Shown here: piece by piece, positions 24,325-31,918 of the stretch
Layout of the letters: every line of letters starts with the position of its first letter
Numbering within the stretch: position 1 is the first letter of the stretch
Position numbers and translations under genes: made by a program
The notes under the pieces: generated by a model
What the model saw: only the letters and a program-made list of their open reading frames with translations
Told to the model about the DNA's origin: nothing
The model's database searches: none
DNA from: Methylomusa anaerophila
GTDB lineage: Bacteria; Bacillota; Negativicutes; Sporomusales; Sporomusaceae
Reading direction: 5' to 3'
DNA length: 64,000 nt
Assembly (NCBI RefSeq): GCF_003966895.1
Contig: NZ_AP018449.1
Location: forward strand, 3,179,501-3,243,500

Positions 24325-25155
24325 GTGGAGCAAAGCACGGGCATGATTATATTCTGCTTCATGAATCTCAAGGGGGGCGTGGGAAAAACGACACTTTCCA
24401 CACACGTTGCTTGCGCCTTGGCCAAGCTAGGAGTTAAAGTACTTTTCATTGATAATGACAAACAGGGGAATGCCAGCCGCTTTTTTCAAGCGCAGACAGA
24501 AAATACTTTAGCCGAAGTTTTAGACAGCAGCATTTCAGCAGCACAGGCAATTCAAAAAACCGCATATAAAAACCTTGATCTTATTTCAGCGGATATGGGA
24601 CTAGCTGCAGTGAATTTTGACATTATGCTTTTCGATAAGTATAAAAATCGCAATCAAAAGTTTTTACTCAAAGAGGCATTAGAGCCAGTTCGTACACAAT
24701 ATGACTTTTGCATTATCGATAATCCGCCAGATATCAATACCAGTGTCTACAACGCGTTGATGGTCGCTAATGAGGTTATTTTTGTAACGACACCGGATTG
24801 CTATGCACGTGATGGCATGAACTTAATGTACGAACAGCTGCAAGCGGCAAAGAATGATCGAATCACGATGGACCAGGGATATAATGAATTGTTGCCGGAC
24901 CGGCGCCTTCGTTTCCGGGGTTGTGTGCTAAACAAATATACGCCAGATTCCGGCCCAATTTTAGAAACCATCCAGAAGAAAATGCCCACTTTTTCTACCA
25001 CCATTCGTTTAACCAAGACGGGAGCTAACCGGTTGCGTGAATCAGCCGAGCGTGGGATTTCCGTGCAAACACTTTCACCAACTTGCGGTTTTTCGCGGGA
25101 TTTTAAACATTTTATGGAAGAGTTGTTCTACACAAAAGAAAGTGAGAACAGCTAA
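24325..25155 (+). CDS. ParA/Soj-type partition ATPase
   Basis: 276 residues. Deviant Walker A NLKGGVGKTTLSTH (about 15-28), Walker A' LFIDNDKQGNAS and Walker B FCIIDNPPDINTS identify a ParA/MinD ATPase for DNA segregation. GTG 24325 follows AAGGGGGAAA. It overlaps the ParB gene by one base. The order ParA-ParB directly followed by replication-like genes indicates a plasmid or integrative-plasmid origin for this block. Confidence 0.88.
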   Translation: MEQSTGMIIFCFMNLKGGVGKTTLSTHVACALAKLGVKVLFIDNDKQGNASRFFQAQTENTLAEVLDSSISAAQAIQKTAYKNLDLISADMGLAAVNFDIMLFDKYKNRNQKFLLKEALEPVRTQYDFCIIDNPPDINTSVYNALMVANEVIFVTTPDCYARDGMNLMYEQLQAAKNDRITMDQGYNELLPDRRLRFRGCVLNKYTPDSGPILETIQKKMPTFSTTIRLTKTGANRLRESAERGISVQTLSPTCGFSRDFKHFMEELFYTKESENS

Positions 25156-26315
25156 TGGCAAAAAGACTGGATATGAATGATTATTTCAATCGGGCATCAC
25201 AAAACTCGGAGACACTGCCGGAATTGGTACACATGCTGGAAATGTCTGCACTTGTTGTGAATCAACAAAACTTTTACAGTATCGCAGATATAGAGGCGTT
25301 GGCGGCGGACATTCTGCGCAACGGGATTCGTCAGCCGCTTGTAGTGGTGATGCAACAGGATGGGGCCACCTATCGTCTGATTTCAGGGCATCGGCGCCTG
25401 GTCGCTTTACAGTATCTAAAAGATCAGGGAGAAGCCGTTCCGGAAAAGATCCCTTGCATCATACGCCGTTTTGAAACAGAGGCAGATGAAATCGAAGCAA
25501 TCATTTCGGCCAATTGCCAACGCGACAAAACCATAGAGGATGAACTCAATGAACTGAAATATTTGCAGCCGATTTTTCGCAGACGGTTTGAGAAAGACAA
25601 GCCAGGAGGAAAGTTCCGCGCATATTTTGCTCGCCAGTTGGGATTGTCCGAGTCGACACTGAAAAGAAAGCTGGAGCTATTGAAGCTTTCGCCGGCAATT
25701 TTAAACCGTCTCAAAGAAGGAAAACTGCCGTTGTCGGCAGCGTATGAATTAACCGGCCTATCGCCGGAAGAGCAAGAAGAGGCGGAACAGGCCTTGCCGG
25801 AAGACGGGAGTGTGCAGGCGGCCATTGAGGTGAAAACGGAAATCCGGTCGCAGAAGCCTGCGGCGGTGGTCCGGGAAGAAGATGCTGGTGAGAAGGAGCT
25901 TACTGTAGAAGGGGAAACGGTAGGAACTCCTGACAGCAAGAAAAGCAGAAAAAAGCCTTCACCAAAAGCAGAGAGTTCTTCCCAAGAGGAACTCGGCGGC
26001 GTATCCCCCATCCATGCGAATCAACCCCTGCCGAACGATCTTCCTGAACAATTTGCGGCGGCCGTTTACGAAGAAGATGAAGTAGAGGGTATGGCAAAAG
26101 AACAAATCGAAACAGCTGAATTTTGCAGCCTGTCCGTACAAATTCAAAGAAAGAGCATCCTGTGGGTAGCGGATTTTTGCCGCAATCAGATGCGGCAGAC
26201 AGCCGAGCGTTTGGTAGAAGAAAAAGATACCTCGAAACAAACCGTGGGCAGAATCGCTGTATGGAAGGAGTTACTTTCCCATCTGGACAGTTTGGAAAAG
26301 AACATAGCGGGATAA
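25155..26315 (+). CDS. ParB/Spo0J-type partition protein
   Basis: 386 residues. N-terminal ParB domain with LAADILRNGIRQPLVVV and the nucleotide-binding-type box YRLISGHRRLVALQYL (about 76-91), then a helix-turn-helix middle region (ARQLGLSESTLKRKLELLKL). A long acidic, Lys/Glu-rich linker (about 225-310) precedes a helical C-terminus (RKSILWVADFCRNQMRQTAERL). It should bind parS-like sites and partner the ParA encoded immediately before. I found no obvious parS palindrome close by. Confidence 0.85.
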   Translation: MAKRLDMNDYFNRASQNSETLPELVHMLEMSALVVNQQNFYSIADIEALAADILRNGIRQPLVVVMQQDGATYRLISGHRRLVALQYLKDQGEAVPEKIPCIIRRFETEADEIEAIISANCQRDKTIEDELNELKYLQPIFRRRFEKDKPGGKFRAYFARQLGLSESTLKRKLELLKLSPAILNRLKEGKLPLSAAYELTGLSPEEQEEAEQALPEDGSVQAAIEVKTEIRSQKPAAVVREEDAGEKELTVEGETVGTPDSKKSRKKPSPKAESSSQEELGGVSPIHANQPLPNDLPEQFAAAVYEEDEVEGMAKEQIETAEFCSLSVQIQRKSILWVADFCRNQMRQTAERLVEEKDTSKQTVGRIAVWKELLSHLDSLEKNIAG

Positions 26316-26328
26316 AGTTCTATTTACT

Positions 26329-26356
26329 AGCGGCAGAGATTCTGCCGCTTTTTTTA
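26329..26356 (+). terminator. Terminator after parAB-like operon
   Basis: AGCGGCAGA-GAT-TCTGCCGCT, 9-bp perfect stem, then seven T. Confidence 0.9.
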
Positions 26357-26513
26357 TGCTGCTAAAGGAGAGATCAGACGTTACCTTTGCTAAATTCTCT
26401 TACGAATATTTTAGCATCAGGGGATTCAAATCCGGGTAGTAAAAAATAAAATAAGCTTTGTAAACAATGGCGGATTATTGCCTACAAAACTTATTATACG
26501 AGGAGGGAATTCC

Positions 26514-26897
26514 ATGGAAAAAACAAGCCGGGAAGAATTAGAAATTGTCATTGCCGCGCTGCAAGAGAAAATTATGGTCCTGGAAACGGAGTTAAACGAG
26601 CGCGGCGTATTGAATGTCGAGCAAATTATTGAGCCGAAGGATTATCAGGAAATAAAAGCCCATGCCGGGAAACTGGAGAAAGACGTCGAGGCCCTGCGAT
26701 ATATCCTGTCCTTTTCCGGTGTCCAGTCGTTGGACATGCTGGCCGCAGAGTTTCTTGCGATTTTACAAACGCGGCTAAAACAAATCGCGGTGGAATTTGA
26801 GAACTTTCCAGCAGGTCTGGAAGAACGGAATATATTGAAAAAAATTATTCACAGCCTGCACAGCGGCGCGCGCCAACTTGATGAACTGCTCAAGTAG
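26514..26897 (+). CDS. Coiled-coil hypothetical protein
   Basis: 127 residues starting at ATG 26514 behind GAGGAGGG. Residues 3-35 (REELEIVIAALQEKIMVLETELNERG) are a heptad coiled coil; the rest is helical (LAAEFLAILQTRLKQIAVEF). No known domain recognised. It is the first of three tightly packed genes (12-nt gap, then a 4-nt overlap) that resemble the control/replication block of a low-copy plasmid. Confidence 0.65.
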   Translation: MEKTSREELEIVIAALQEKIMVLETELNERGVLNVEQIIEPKDYQEIKAHAGKLEKDVEALRYILSFSGVQSLDMLAAEFLAILQTRLKQIAVEFENFPAGLEERNILKKIIHSLHSGARQLDELLK

Positions 26898-26909
26898 GAG
26901 GTGCTTAGC

Positions 26910-27185
26910 ATGACATTAGCGGAAAAAATTCGCGGTTTGCGGGTAAAAAACGGTTACAGCATTTCCAAGCTTTCCCGGCACGTAGGCGTCGACCGGACAA
27001 GCATTTACCGATGGGAAGAAGGAATGACGACGCCAACCCTGGCCAGCCTCACGCTGCTTGCGCAATTTTATGGGATCGACGTTAAGAAGCTCCTAGAAGA
27101 TGATGAGCTTATTGATTTACGGCTGCTGGTTAAAAATCTCGAAGAACGTGTAGAAAAACTGGAGCGGAAAGGGGAGGGGCCATGA
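26910..27185 (+). CDS. XRE-family regulator, small
   Basis: 91 residues. Helix-turn-helix LRVKNGYSISKLSRHVGVDR then TSIYRWEEGMTTPTLASL (about 10-50), followed by a coiled-coil tail VKNLEERVEKLERK. ATG 26910 follows AGGAGG. Its stop overlaps the next gene's ATG (ATGA), so the two are coupled. Likely copy-number or replication control for the plasmid-type module. Confidence 0.8.
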   Translation: MTLAEKIRGLRVKNGYSISKLSRHVGVDRTSIYRWEEGMTTPTLASLTLLAQFYGIDVKKLLEDDELIDLRLLVKNLEERVEKLERKGEGP

Positions 27186-27625
27186 GCATCATTCGAGTAG
27201 AAAAACAACAGAAATACACCTGTGTAAGCAATGTTCCCTTGCGGGATGCCCGCCTGTCCCTAAAAGCGCGTGGCCTTATTACCTACTGCTTGAGTCTGCC
27301 GGATAACTGGACGTACAGCGTTAGCGGGCTAGTGAAAGTGATTGGCACCGAAGGAAAAAGCTCTATTCAGTCGGCGCTGCACGAATTAGAAGCTTGCGGT
27401 TATCTTATTCGTAGGCGCTTGCACGATAATAGCGGCAAATTTACCGGTACGGAATATGTTCTTTACGAAGAGCCGCAAATACAGGCAGAACAGCCATTTA
27501 CCGAAAATCGGTCAATGGCTGTTTCGGAGGAAAAGGAACCATTTACCGATTTTCCGTCAACGGTAAACCCGCCGACGGCTAAACCGTCAACGGAAAATCA
27601 GCCACTACAAAATACGTATTCTTGA
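27182..27625 (+). CDS. Replication-initiator-like winged-helix protein, truncated
   Basis: 147 residues. The winged-helix domain LSLKARGLITYCLSLPDNWT, YSVSGLVKVIGTEGKSSIQS, ALHELEACGYLIRRR is typical of plasmid and phage replication proteins whose second half is a DnaD-like domain. After a proline-rich stretch (FPSTVNPPTAKPSTENQPLQNT) the frame ends exactly where unrelated zinc-ribbon sequence begins, so the C-terminal domain has been lost by recombination. It is therefore probably inactive as an initiator. Confidence 0.65.
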   Translation: MSIIRVEKQQKYTCVSNVPLRDARLSLKARGLITYCLSLPDNWTYSVSGLVKVIGTEGKSSIQSALHELEACGYLIRRRLHDNSGKFTGTEYVLYEEPQIQAEQPFTENRSMAVSEEKEPFTDFPSTVNPPTAKPSTENQPLQNTYS

Positions 27626-27935
27626 CTTACCTCCGTGTACAAATTGTGGGGCTAATCGACTAAGTGAAAATCAAAAATTTTGTCATGCATGTGGCAAGGA
27701 GCTAGTTTCAAAATCTTCTTTTGAAAAGTGTATGCAGCTTACCATTGATGAATTGCCTTTAACCAAATGGCAAAAAGAAAAAATAAAAAGAGAAACATCC
27801 TTAAAAACTGTCAAAGATTTTATTTCTAGGATTGATATCGGAGACGAATTAATAAAGCCTTTTGGGTTTGGGAAAAAAAGGGCAGAAAAAATTAGTAATA
27901 CGATCAATAAATTTATAGAGGAGTTTTTGGCATAA
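27626..27935 (+). CDS. Zinc-ribbon / helix-hairpin-like protein, 5' end missing
   Basis: Reads PPCTNCGANRLSENQKFCHA then CGKEL, a four-Cys zinc ribbon, followed by a helical region ending FGFGKKRAEKISNTINKFIE, like a helix-hairpin-helix nucleic-acid contact. No start codon precedes the ribbon before an upstream stop; an internal ATG at 27732 would drop it. The sequence begins right at the end of the truncated replication gene, so the 5' end was probably cut off. The stop is immediately followed by the ATG of the HEPN gene. Confidence 0.55.
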
Positions 27936-28802
27936 ATGGCAAAATTTAATTATTCAGTTAGTGCTTATACTCCCGTAAGTAATTTTACAACAACTGGGCT
28001 CTTTGATGATGCTTATGAGCATTCTAGCAGGTCAGCGATCGATGAATTTATTGATAAGAGAACATCTTTATTTGCGTTGTTAAGCCCATATGGCCAAGCT
28101 ATAGGGACTGCTCCATATGAATTGACGAACATGATTTTACTTGGGTGTGTTTCTGCGGTAGAAAGTTATATTAGGAAAATAGTGAGAAGTATAATTAATA
28201 CTGATAGTTTTTCTCGTAAAAAGTGTGAATCGCAAACGCTTACGTATGGTGCAGCCATTTCACATCAAGATAAAGAGATGCTACCCGAAGCATTATTAGA
28301 AGGATACTCATTTGCTAATGGAAAGAATATTAAAGATACAATAAAAGCATTCTTGGATATTCAATGTGATCAAAATGCAGCCTTAAAGACAACGCTTTCC
28401 GAATTCTCCATGGTTTGCCAATTACGACATTGTATAGTTCATCGTTTTGGATTTTTGGGTTCGAATAATGCAATAACTTTAGGATTGGCAACACATAAGA
28501 ATTATTTGGAGAAACCCCTAAAAATTAACTTTGATCATTTAAATGAAATGGTGCAAGTATGCGAAAATACCGTAAAGCTTCTCAATAATTTTCTTTTTTG
28601 CGAAATTCTAGAGAGAACGTTTGGTCAATGTACTGAAAGATGGCATTTTGACTATAGAAGAGATAAAAGAGCTTTTATGAAATACTTTAATCTGTTTAAA
28701 GACTCGTCACAAAATAGTAATGAAAGAGACATTTATAGAAATTTTATTATATGTATGAAAAATAGTTATGGAGAGGGATTTCAAGATAGACGCTCTGGCT
28801 AG
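27936..28802 (+). CDS. HEPN-like protein (possible RNase)
   Basis: 288 residues, helical. ESYIRKIVRSII and later LRHCIVHRFGFLGSNN give the R-x4-H motif (RHCIVH, about 169-174) typical of HEPN RNases used in defence and toxin systems. N-terminal ~40 residues are non-helical. It starts with no gap after the zinc-ribbon gene, so the two form one unit, perhaps recognition plus effector. AT-rich. Family assignment rests on the motif and the helical pattern, not on a full-length match. Confidence 0.55.
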   Translation: MAKFNYSVSAYTPVSNFTTTGLFDDAYEHSSRSAIDEFIDKRTSLFALLSPYGQAIGTAPYELTNMILLGCVSAVESYIRKIVRSIINTDSFSRKKCESQTLTYGAAISHQDKEMLPEALLEGYSFANGKNIKDTIKAFLDIQCDQNAALKTTLSEFSMVCQLRHCIVHRFGFLGSNNAITLGLATHKNYLEKPLKINFDHLNEMVQVCENTVKLLNNFLFCEILERTFGQCTERWHFDYRRDKRAFMKYFNLFKDSSQNSNERDIYRNFIICMKNSYGEGFQDRRSG

Positions 28803-28839
28803 ATATTATACGGAAGAGAAGATTGATCTTAACCAGATT

Positions 28840-29452
28840 TGATGGACATGGAGAATACCCCGTATAATAGAAGAAAACGGAGGTATTCAAAATGAGCCAA
28901 TCAAAGTATGACCGGGGATTCAAGAGCGGGTTGTTCAAAGAATTGTACGAGGCGAAACAACAACTACCGAGATGGCCCAAGAACTAGAACTACACTAAAA
29001 TAAAAAAGTTCGACTTTATTTACGAACATCGCTCCAAATTTCGGATTGCGAAGATGTGCCATGCATTGCAAGTATCAAGGAGCGGTTATTATGCTTTTAT
29101 AAAAAGGCCTCTTAGTTCTCAGCGTAGGCGTAGAAAAGAATTATTAGCAGCCATCAAAGAGGTATTTTATAAAAATCACCGGATTTATGGTGCGCCACGT
29201 GTTGCGGCCGACTTCCACAAGGCCGGAGAGTCAGCGTCAATACAGTAGCAAAAATTATGTGTGAGAATGGGTTGTGCTCAAAAACAACGAAAAAATATAA
29301 AGCTACCACGAACTCCAAGCATTCCCTGCCAGTAGCAGACAATGTTTTGAATCGAGATTTAATGCTACCCATCGTAATTAAAAGTGGGTGTCTGATATTA
29401 CTTACATCAAAACAGACGAAGGTTGGCTCTACCTGGCAATTTGTCTGGGCTG
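28840..29452 (+). pseudogene. IS3-family element remnant (orfA + orfB fragments)
   Basis: Starts with GATGGACATGGAGAATACCC, an IS3-like left end. A broken orfA follows (28892: MSQSKYDRGFKSG, frame loss, then VQRIVRGETTTTEMAQELEL). Then orfB pieces: FIYEHRSKFRIAKMCHALQV, SRSGYYAFIKR, HRIYGAPRVAADFHKAGE, VNTVAKIMCENGLCSKTTKK and [18 protein letters not shown] with the first catalytic Asp. Several frame breaks and a missing 3' third mean it is dead. Confidence 0.75.
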
Positions 29453-29545
29453 AATCGAAAAGATATTGATAAAGCATTTAAAGAATTGAAAGAAGAAAAT
29501 GCTATCATTTCGCCTGTACGTTGTAAATGGAAACTGGTGAAATGA
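29453..29545 (+). pseudogene. C-terminal fragment of an unknown gene
   Basis: [20 protein letters not shown] then [10 protein letters not shown] and stop. It reads like the winged-helix tail of a larger protein. It abuts the IS3 remnant, which probably destroyed the upstream part. Unrecognised. A good terminator follows. Confidence 0.35.
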
Positions 29546-29595
29546 TAACTAGTTTTTCGGTAGTTCTCTGTTGTGATAGATGCTATTAAGGGTGT

Positions 29596-29627
29596 TCGCC
29601 TAGACTTCGGTTTAGGCGATTTTTTTG
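29596..29627 (+). terminator. Intrinsic terminator
   Basis: TCGCCTA and TAGGCGA around a ~10-nt loop, followed by seven T. Confidence 0.85.
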
Positions 29628-29816
29628 TTGTGAGGTGGTGCATTTTTAGAAGTTATAAAGGATTTTTTTGAAAATCGTGGAAGATTATAAAAATTGATGC
29701 CTGCAATGTCTGTGCGAAAGAGTTTTTCGAAAATTGATGAATTATATTTAGTAGAAAGTCTAAAATCAACATTCTTCACAATTAAATCGGTTATTTAGAA
29801 GTGCTACAGGTAGGAT

Positions 29817-30764
29817 GTGATGATGCTTATGGCTATGCAGATGTATGTTGGTATTACAGATTTCGATTGGTTTAAGATTTTGAAGCAAGCAAACTGCGAC
29901 GAAGTTAATTTTTGGAAACCAGGTGGTCGGACTAATTTTAAGGCATTGAATGAAGGGAATATGTTCTTATTTAAATTACACAGTCCGCAGGATTATATTG
30001 TTGGCGGAGGTTTTTTCTTAAAGTTTTCCATTCTACCCGCTTCATTAGCTTGGGAGGCATTCGGCATTGCAAATGGTGCAAAAAATTTGTCAGAACTCAA
30101 AGACCGAGTATACAAGTACAAAAAAACAAACCGATTATCTGACCCTGATCCGCAAATCGGCTGCATCATCCTTTCCATGCCCTTTTACTTGGAAGAAAGA
30201 GACTGGATTCCCGCTCCGAAAGACTGGAATCGCAATATCGTTCAAGGAAAAACATACGACGATTCTGAAATTTACGGATTAGCACTATTTGAACAGATTC
30301 AAGAGAAACTAAGAAATCGAGAATTCGTACCATTAGTTGTAAAAGAGGATGAATTAGAAAATCGCTACGGCAAAGGGCAGCTAATAAAACCAAGAATCGG
30401 CCAAGGAGCTTTTAAAGTATTAATTACAGATGCATATCAAAGAAGATGTGCGATTACTGGCGAAAAAACACTGCCTGTTCTTGAGGCGGCTCATATAAAA
30501 CCATATAGTCTTGAGGGGCCGCATGCAATCAACAATGGATTGCTTCTAAGGCGGGATTTTCATACCTTGTTCGATCGAGGCTATATAACCGTTGATAAAT
30601 CACTAACAGTAGAAGTTAGTCATCGAATTAAAGAAGATTTTGGTAATGGTAAAGAGTACTATGCCCATCATGGTCGTAAACTGATTATTCTTCCGGAGCG
30701 GAGAGATCAACTGCCAAGCCCACATTATTTGGAGTGGCATAATAAGAATGTCTATCTCGGGTGA
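29817..30764 (+). CDS. HNH endonuclease with EVE/PUA-like N-terminal domain
   Basis: 315 residues from GTG 29817; several ATGs follow closely (up to MQMYVGITD). N-terminal ~140 residues (MYVGITDFDWFKILKQANCD, FKALNEGNMFLFKLHSPQDY, IVGGGFF) look like an EVE/PUA-superfamily domain, which reads modified bases. The C-terminus holds a complete HNH nuclease: RCAITGEKTLPVLEAAHIKP, GPHAINNGLLLRRDFHTLFD. The combination matches type IV-like modification-dependent restriction enzymes. It lies just upstream of the four-gene operon but has its own transcription unit. Confidence 0.75.
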   Translation: MMMLMAMQMYVGITDFDWFKILKQANCDEVNFWKPGGRTNFKALNEGNMFLFKLHSPQDYIVGGGFFLKFSILPASLAWEAFGIANGAKNLSELKDRVYKYKKTNRLSDPDPQIGCIILSMPFYLEERDWIPAPKDWNRNIVQGKTYDDSEIYGLALFEQIQEKLRNREFVPLVVKEDELENRYGKGQLIKPRIGQGAFKVLITDAYQRRCAITGEKTLPVLEAAHIKPYSLEGPHAINNGLLLRRDFHTLFDRGYITVDKSLTVEVSHRIKEDFGNGKEYYAHHGRKLIILPERRDQLPSPHYLEWHNKNVYLG

Positions 30765-30967
30765 ACAACTGGTCATTTCAAACCGTTGGTGACTACTGTG
30801 CTTAGTCAACCGGATCAGATTTCAGCCGAGACAAGAGTTGATATCTTCAGGCAATTAAACAGTTTGAAAAATATATTGCTTCTTAATATGGTTTTACTAA
30901 TTTGGGGATTGCAATGAATGCGAAAGAAACGACGTGAAGCTTTTTATTTGAATAGATATGGAGATGT

Positions 30968-31918
30968 GTGTCAATGACTGAGGAAACTATAAAGTTACAT
31001 ATCAACAAATATAAATCATATGTTGATTTTATGCTGTCACAGCAGCAATGGTCGGGACTTACAAAAGTTGAAGTTGAACAATGGCTGAGTAATTTTCGTG
31101 ATTTGAACCTTCAAGAAAAGTATTTAGTCTACAAACTACTTACAAATCTTATTTACTACTCAGAAAAGGATGTTCTTGATGCTTTACGAGAAGGTATATT
31201 TAATTGCTTATTTTACGAGATTGTCTTAAGCAAGCAGATTTCAGCTGATTTCGGACTCAGCCAGCAAGCTCTTTCAAATATAATTAGAAATGAGCTGCGA
31301 AATACTTGTTTTATACCGTTGTTAGATAGTAATTCTCCTCATGAAAGTGGAAACTATGTAACAAGGCTTCTTGTACAACAAGGATTGATTCATACTGATC
31401 AATCTATGTTCCTTGATAAAGTTGTTTCTGCGTTCCAATCAAGAGTTTTTTCTCATTTGGTAATTGTAGACGACTGCGTTGGTAGTGGGGATCAGCTCCG
31501 TACTTTTTGGAATGAAGCCCAAGTGTCGGTAGAGAATAGACCTGTATTGTTAAAGACATTTTGTTCCGATAACAATATCAATGCAAATTATCTTACACTA
31601 TTTGCTTATGACCAAAGCATTGTTACACTTAAGCAAGAATGCCCAAATCTTAAAATATGTTGTGTTCGTACCTTAAGTGATATGCATAGAGTTTTTTCGG
31701 ATAGTTCGTATGTTTGGGCAAGCGAAGCTGAACGACAAGCAGCTTATGAATTGTTTTCTGGTTTAACAACGAATAATGGAATTTCTCTTTATGGATACAA
31801 GGGGCTAGATTTTGCTTTTATTATGCATCAAACTATTCCTGATTGGACGCTTCCGCTTCTTTGGCAAGAAAATGCTGACTGGAAATTGTTGATGAGGAGG
31901 AAAAATTCAGATGCTTAA
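30968..31918 (+). CDS. Phosphoribosyltransferase-like protein (defence operon gene 1)
   Basis: 316 residues. VIVDDCVGSGDQLRTFW (about 164-180) is the PRPP-binding signature (hydrophobic-DD-x3-GxG) of type I phosphoribosyltransferases. The N-terminal 150 residues are helical. PRTase-like proteins paired with ORC/CDC6-like ATPases are known from predicted NTP-dependent conflict systems, which this resembles. It may make or sense a nucleotide signal rather than salvage bases. It overlaps the ATPase gene by 8 nt. Confidence 0.7.
   Translation: MSMTEETIKLHINKYKSYVDFMLSQQQWSGLTKVEVEQWLSNFRDLNLQEKYLVYKLLTNLIYYSEKDVLDALREGIFNCLFYEIVLSKQISADFGLSQQALSNIIRNELRNTCFIPLLDSNSPHESGNYVTRLLVQQGLIHTDQSMFLDKVVSAFQSRVFSHLVIVDDCVGSGDQLRTFWNEAQVSVENRPVLLKTFCSDNNINANYLTLFAYDQSIVTLKQECPNLKICCVRTLSDMHRVFSDSSYVWASEAERQAAYELFSGLTTNNGISLYGYKGLDFAFIMHQTIPDWTLPLLWQENADWKLLMRRKNSDA

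Noticed and set aside
25424..26011. Long leftward ORF (195 codons) opposite the ParB-like gene
   Set aside because: Ser/Pro-rich shadow of the ParB reading frame; no ribosome site; the plus-strand gene has clear domains.
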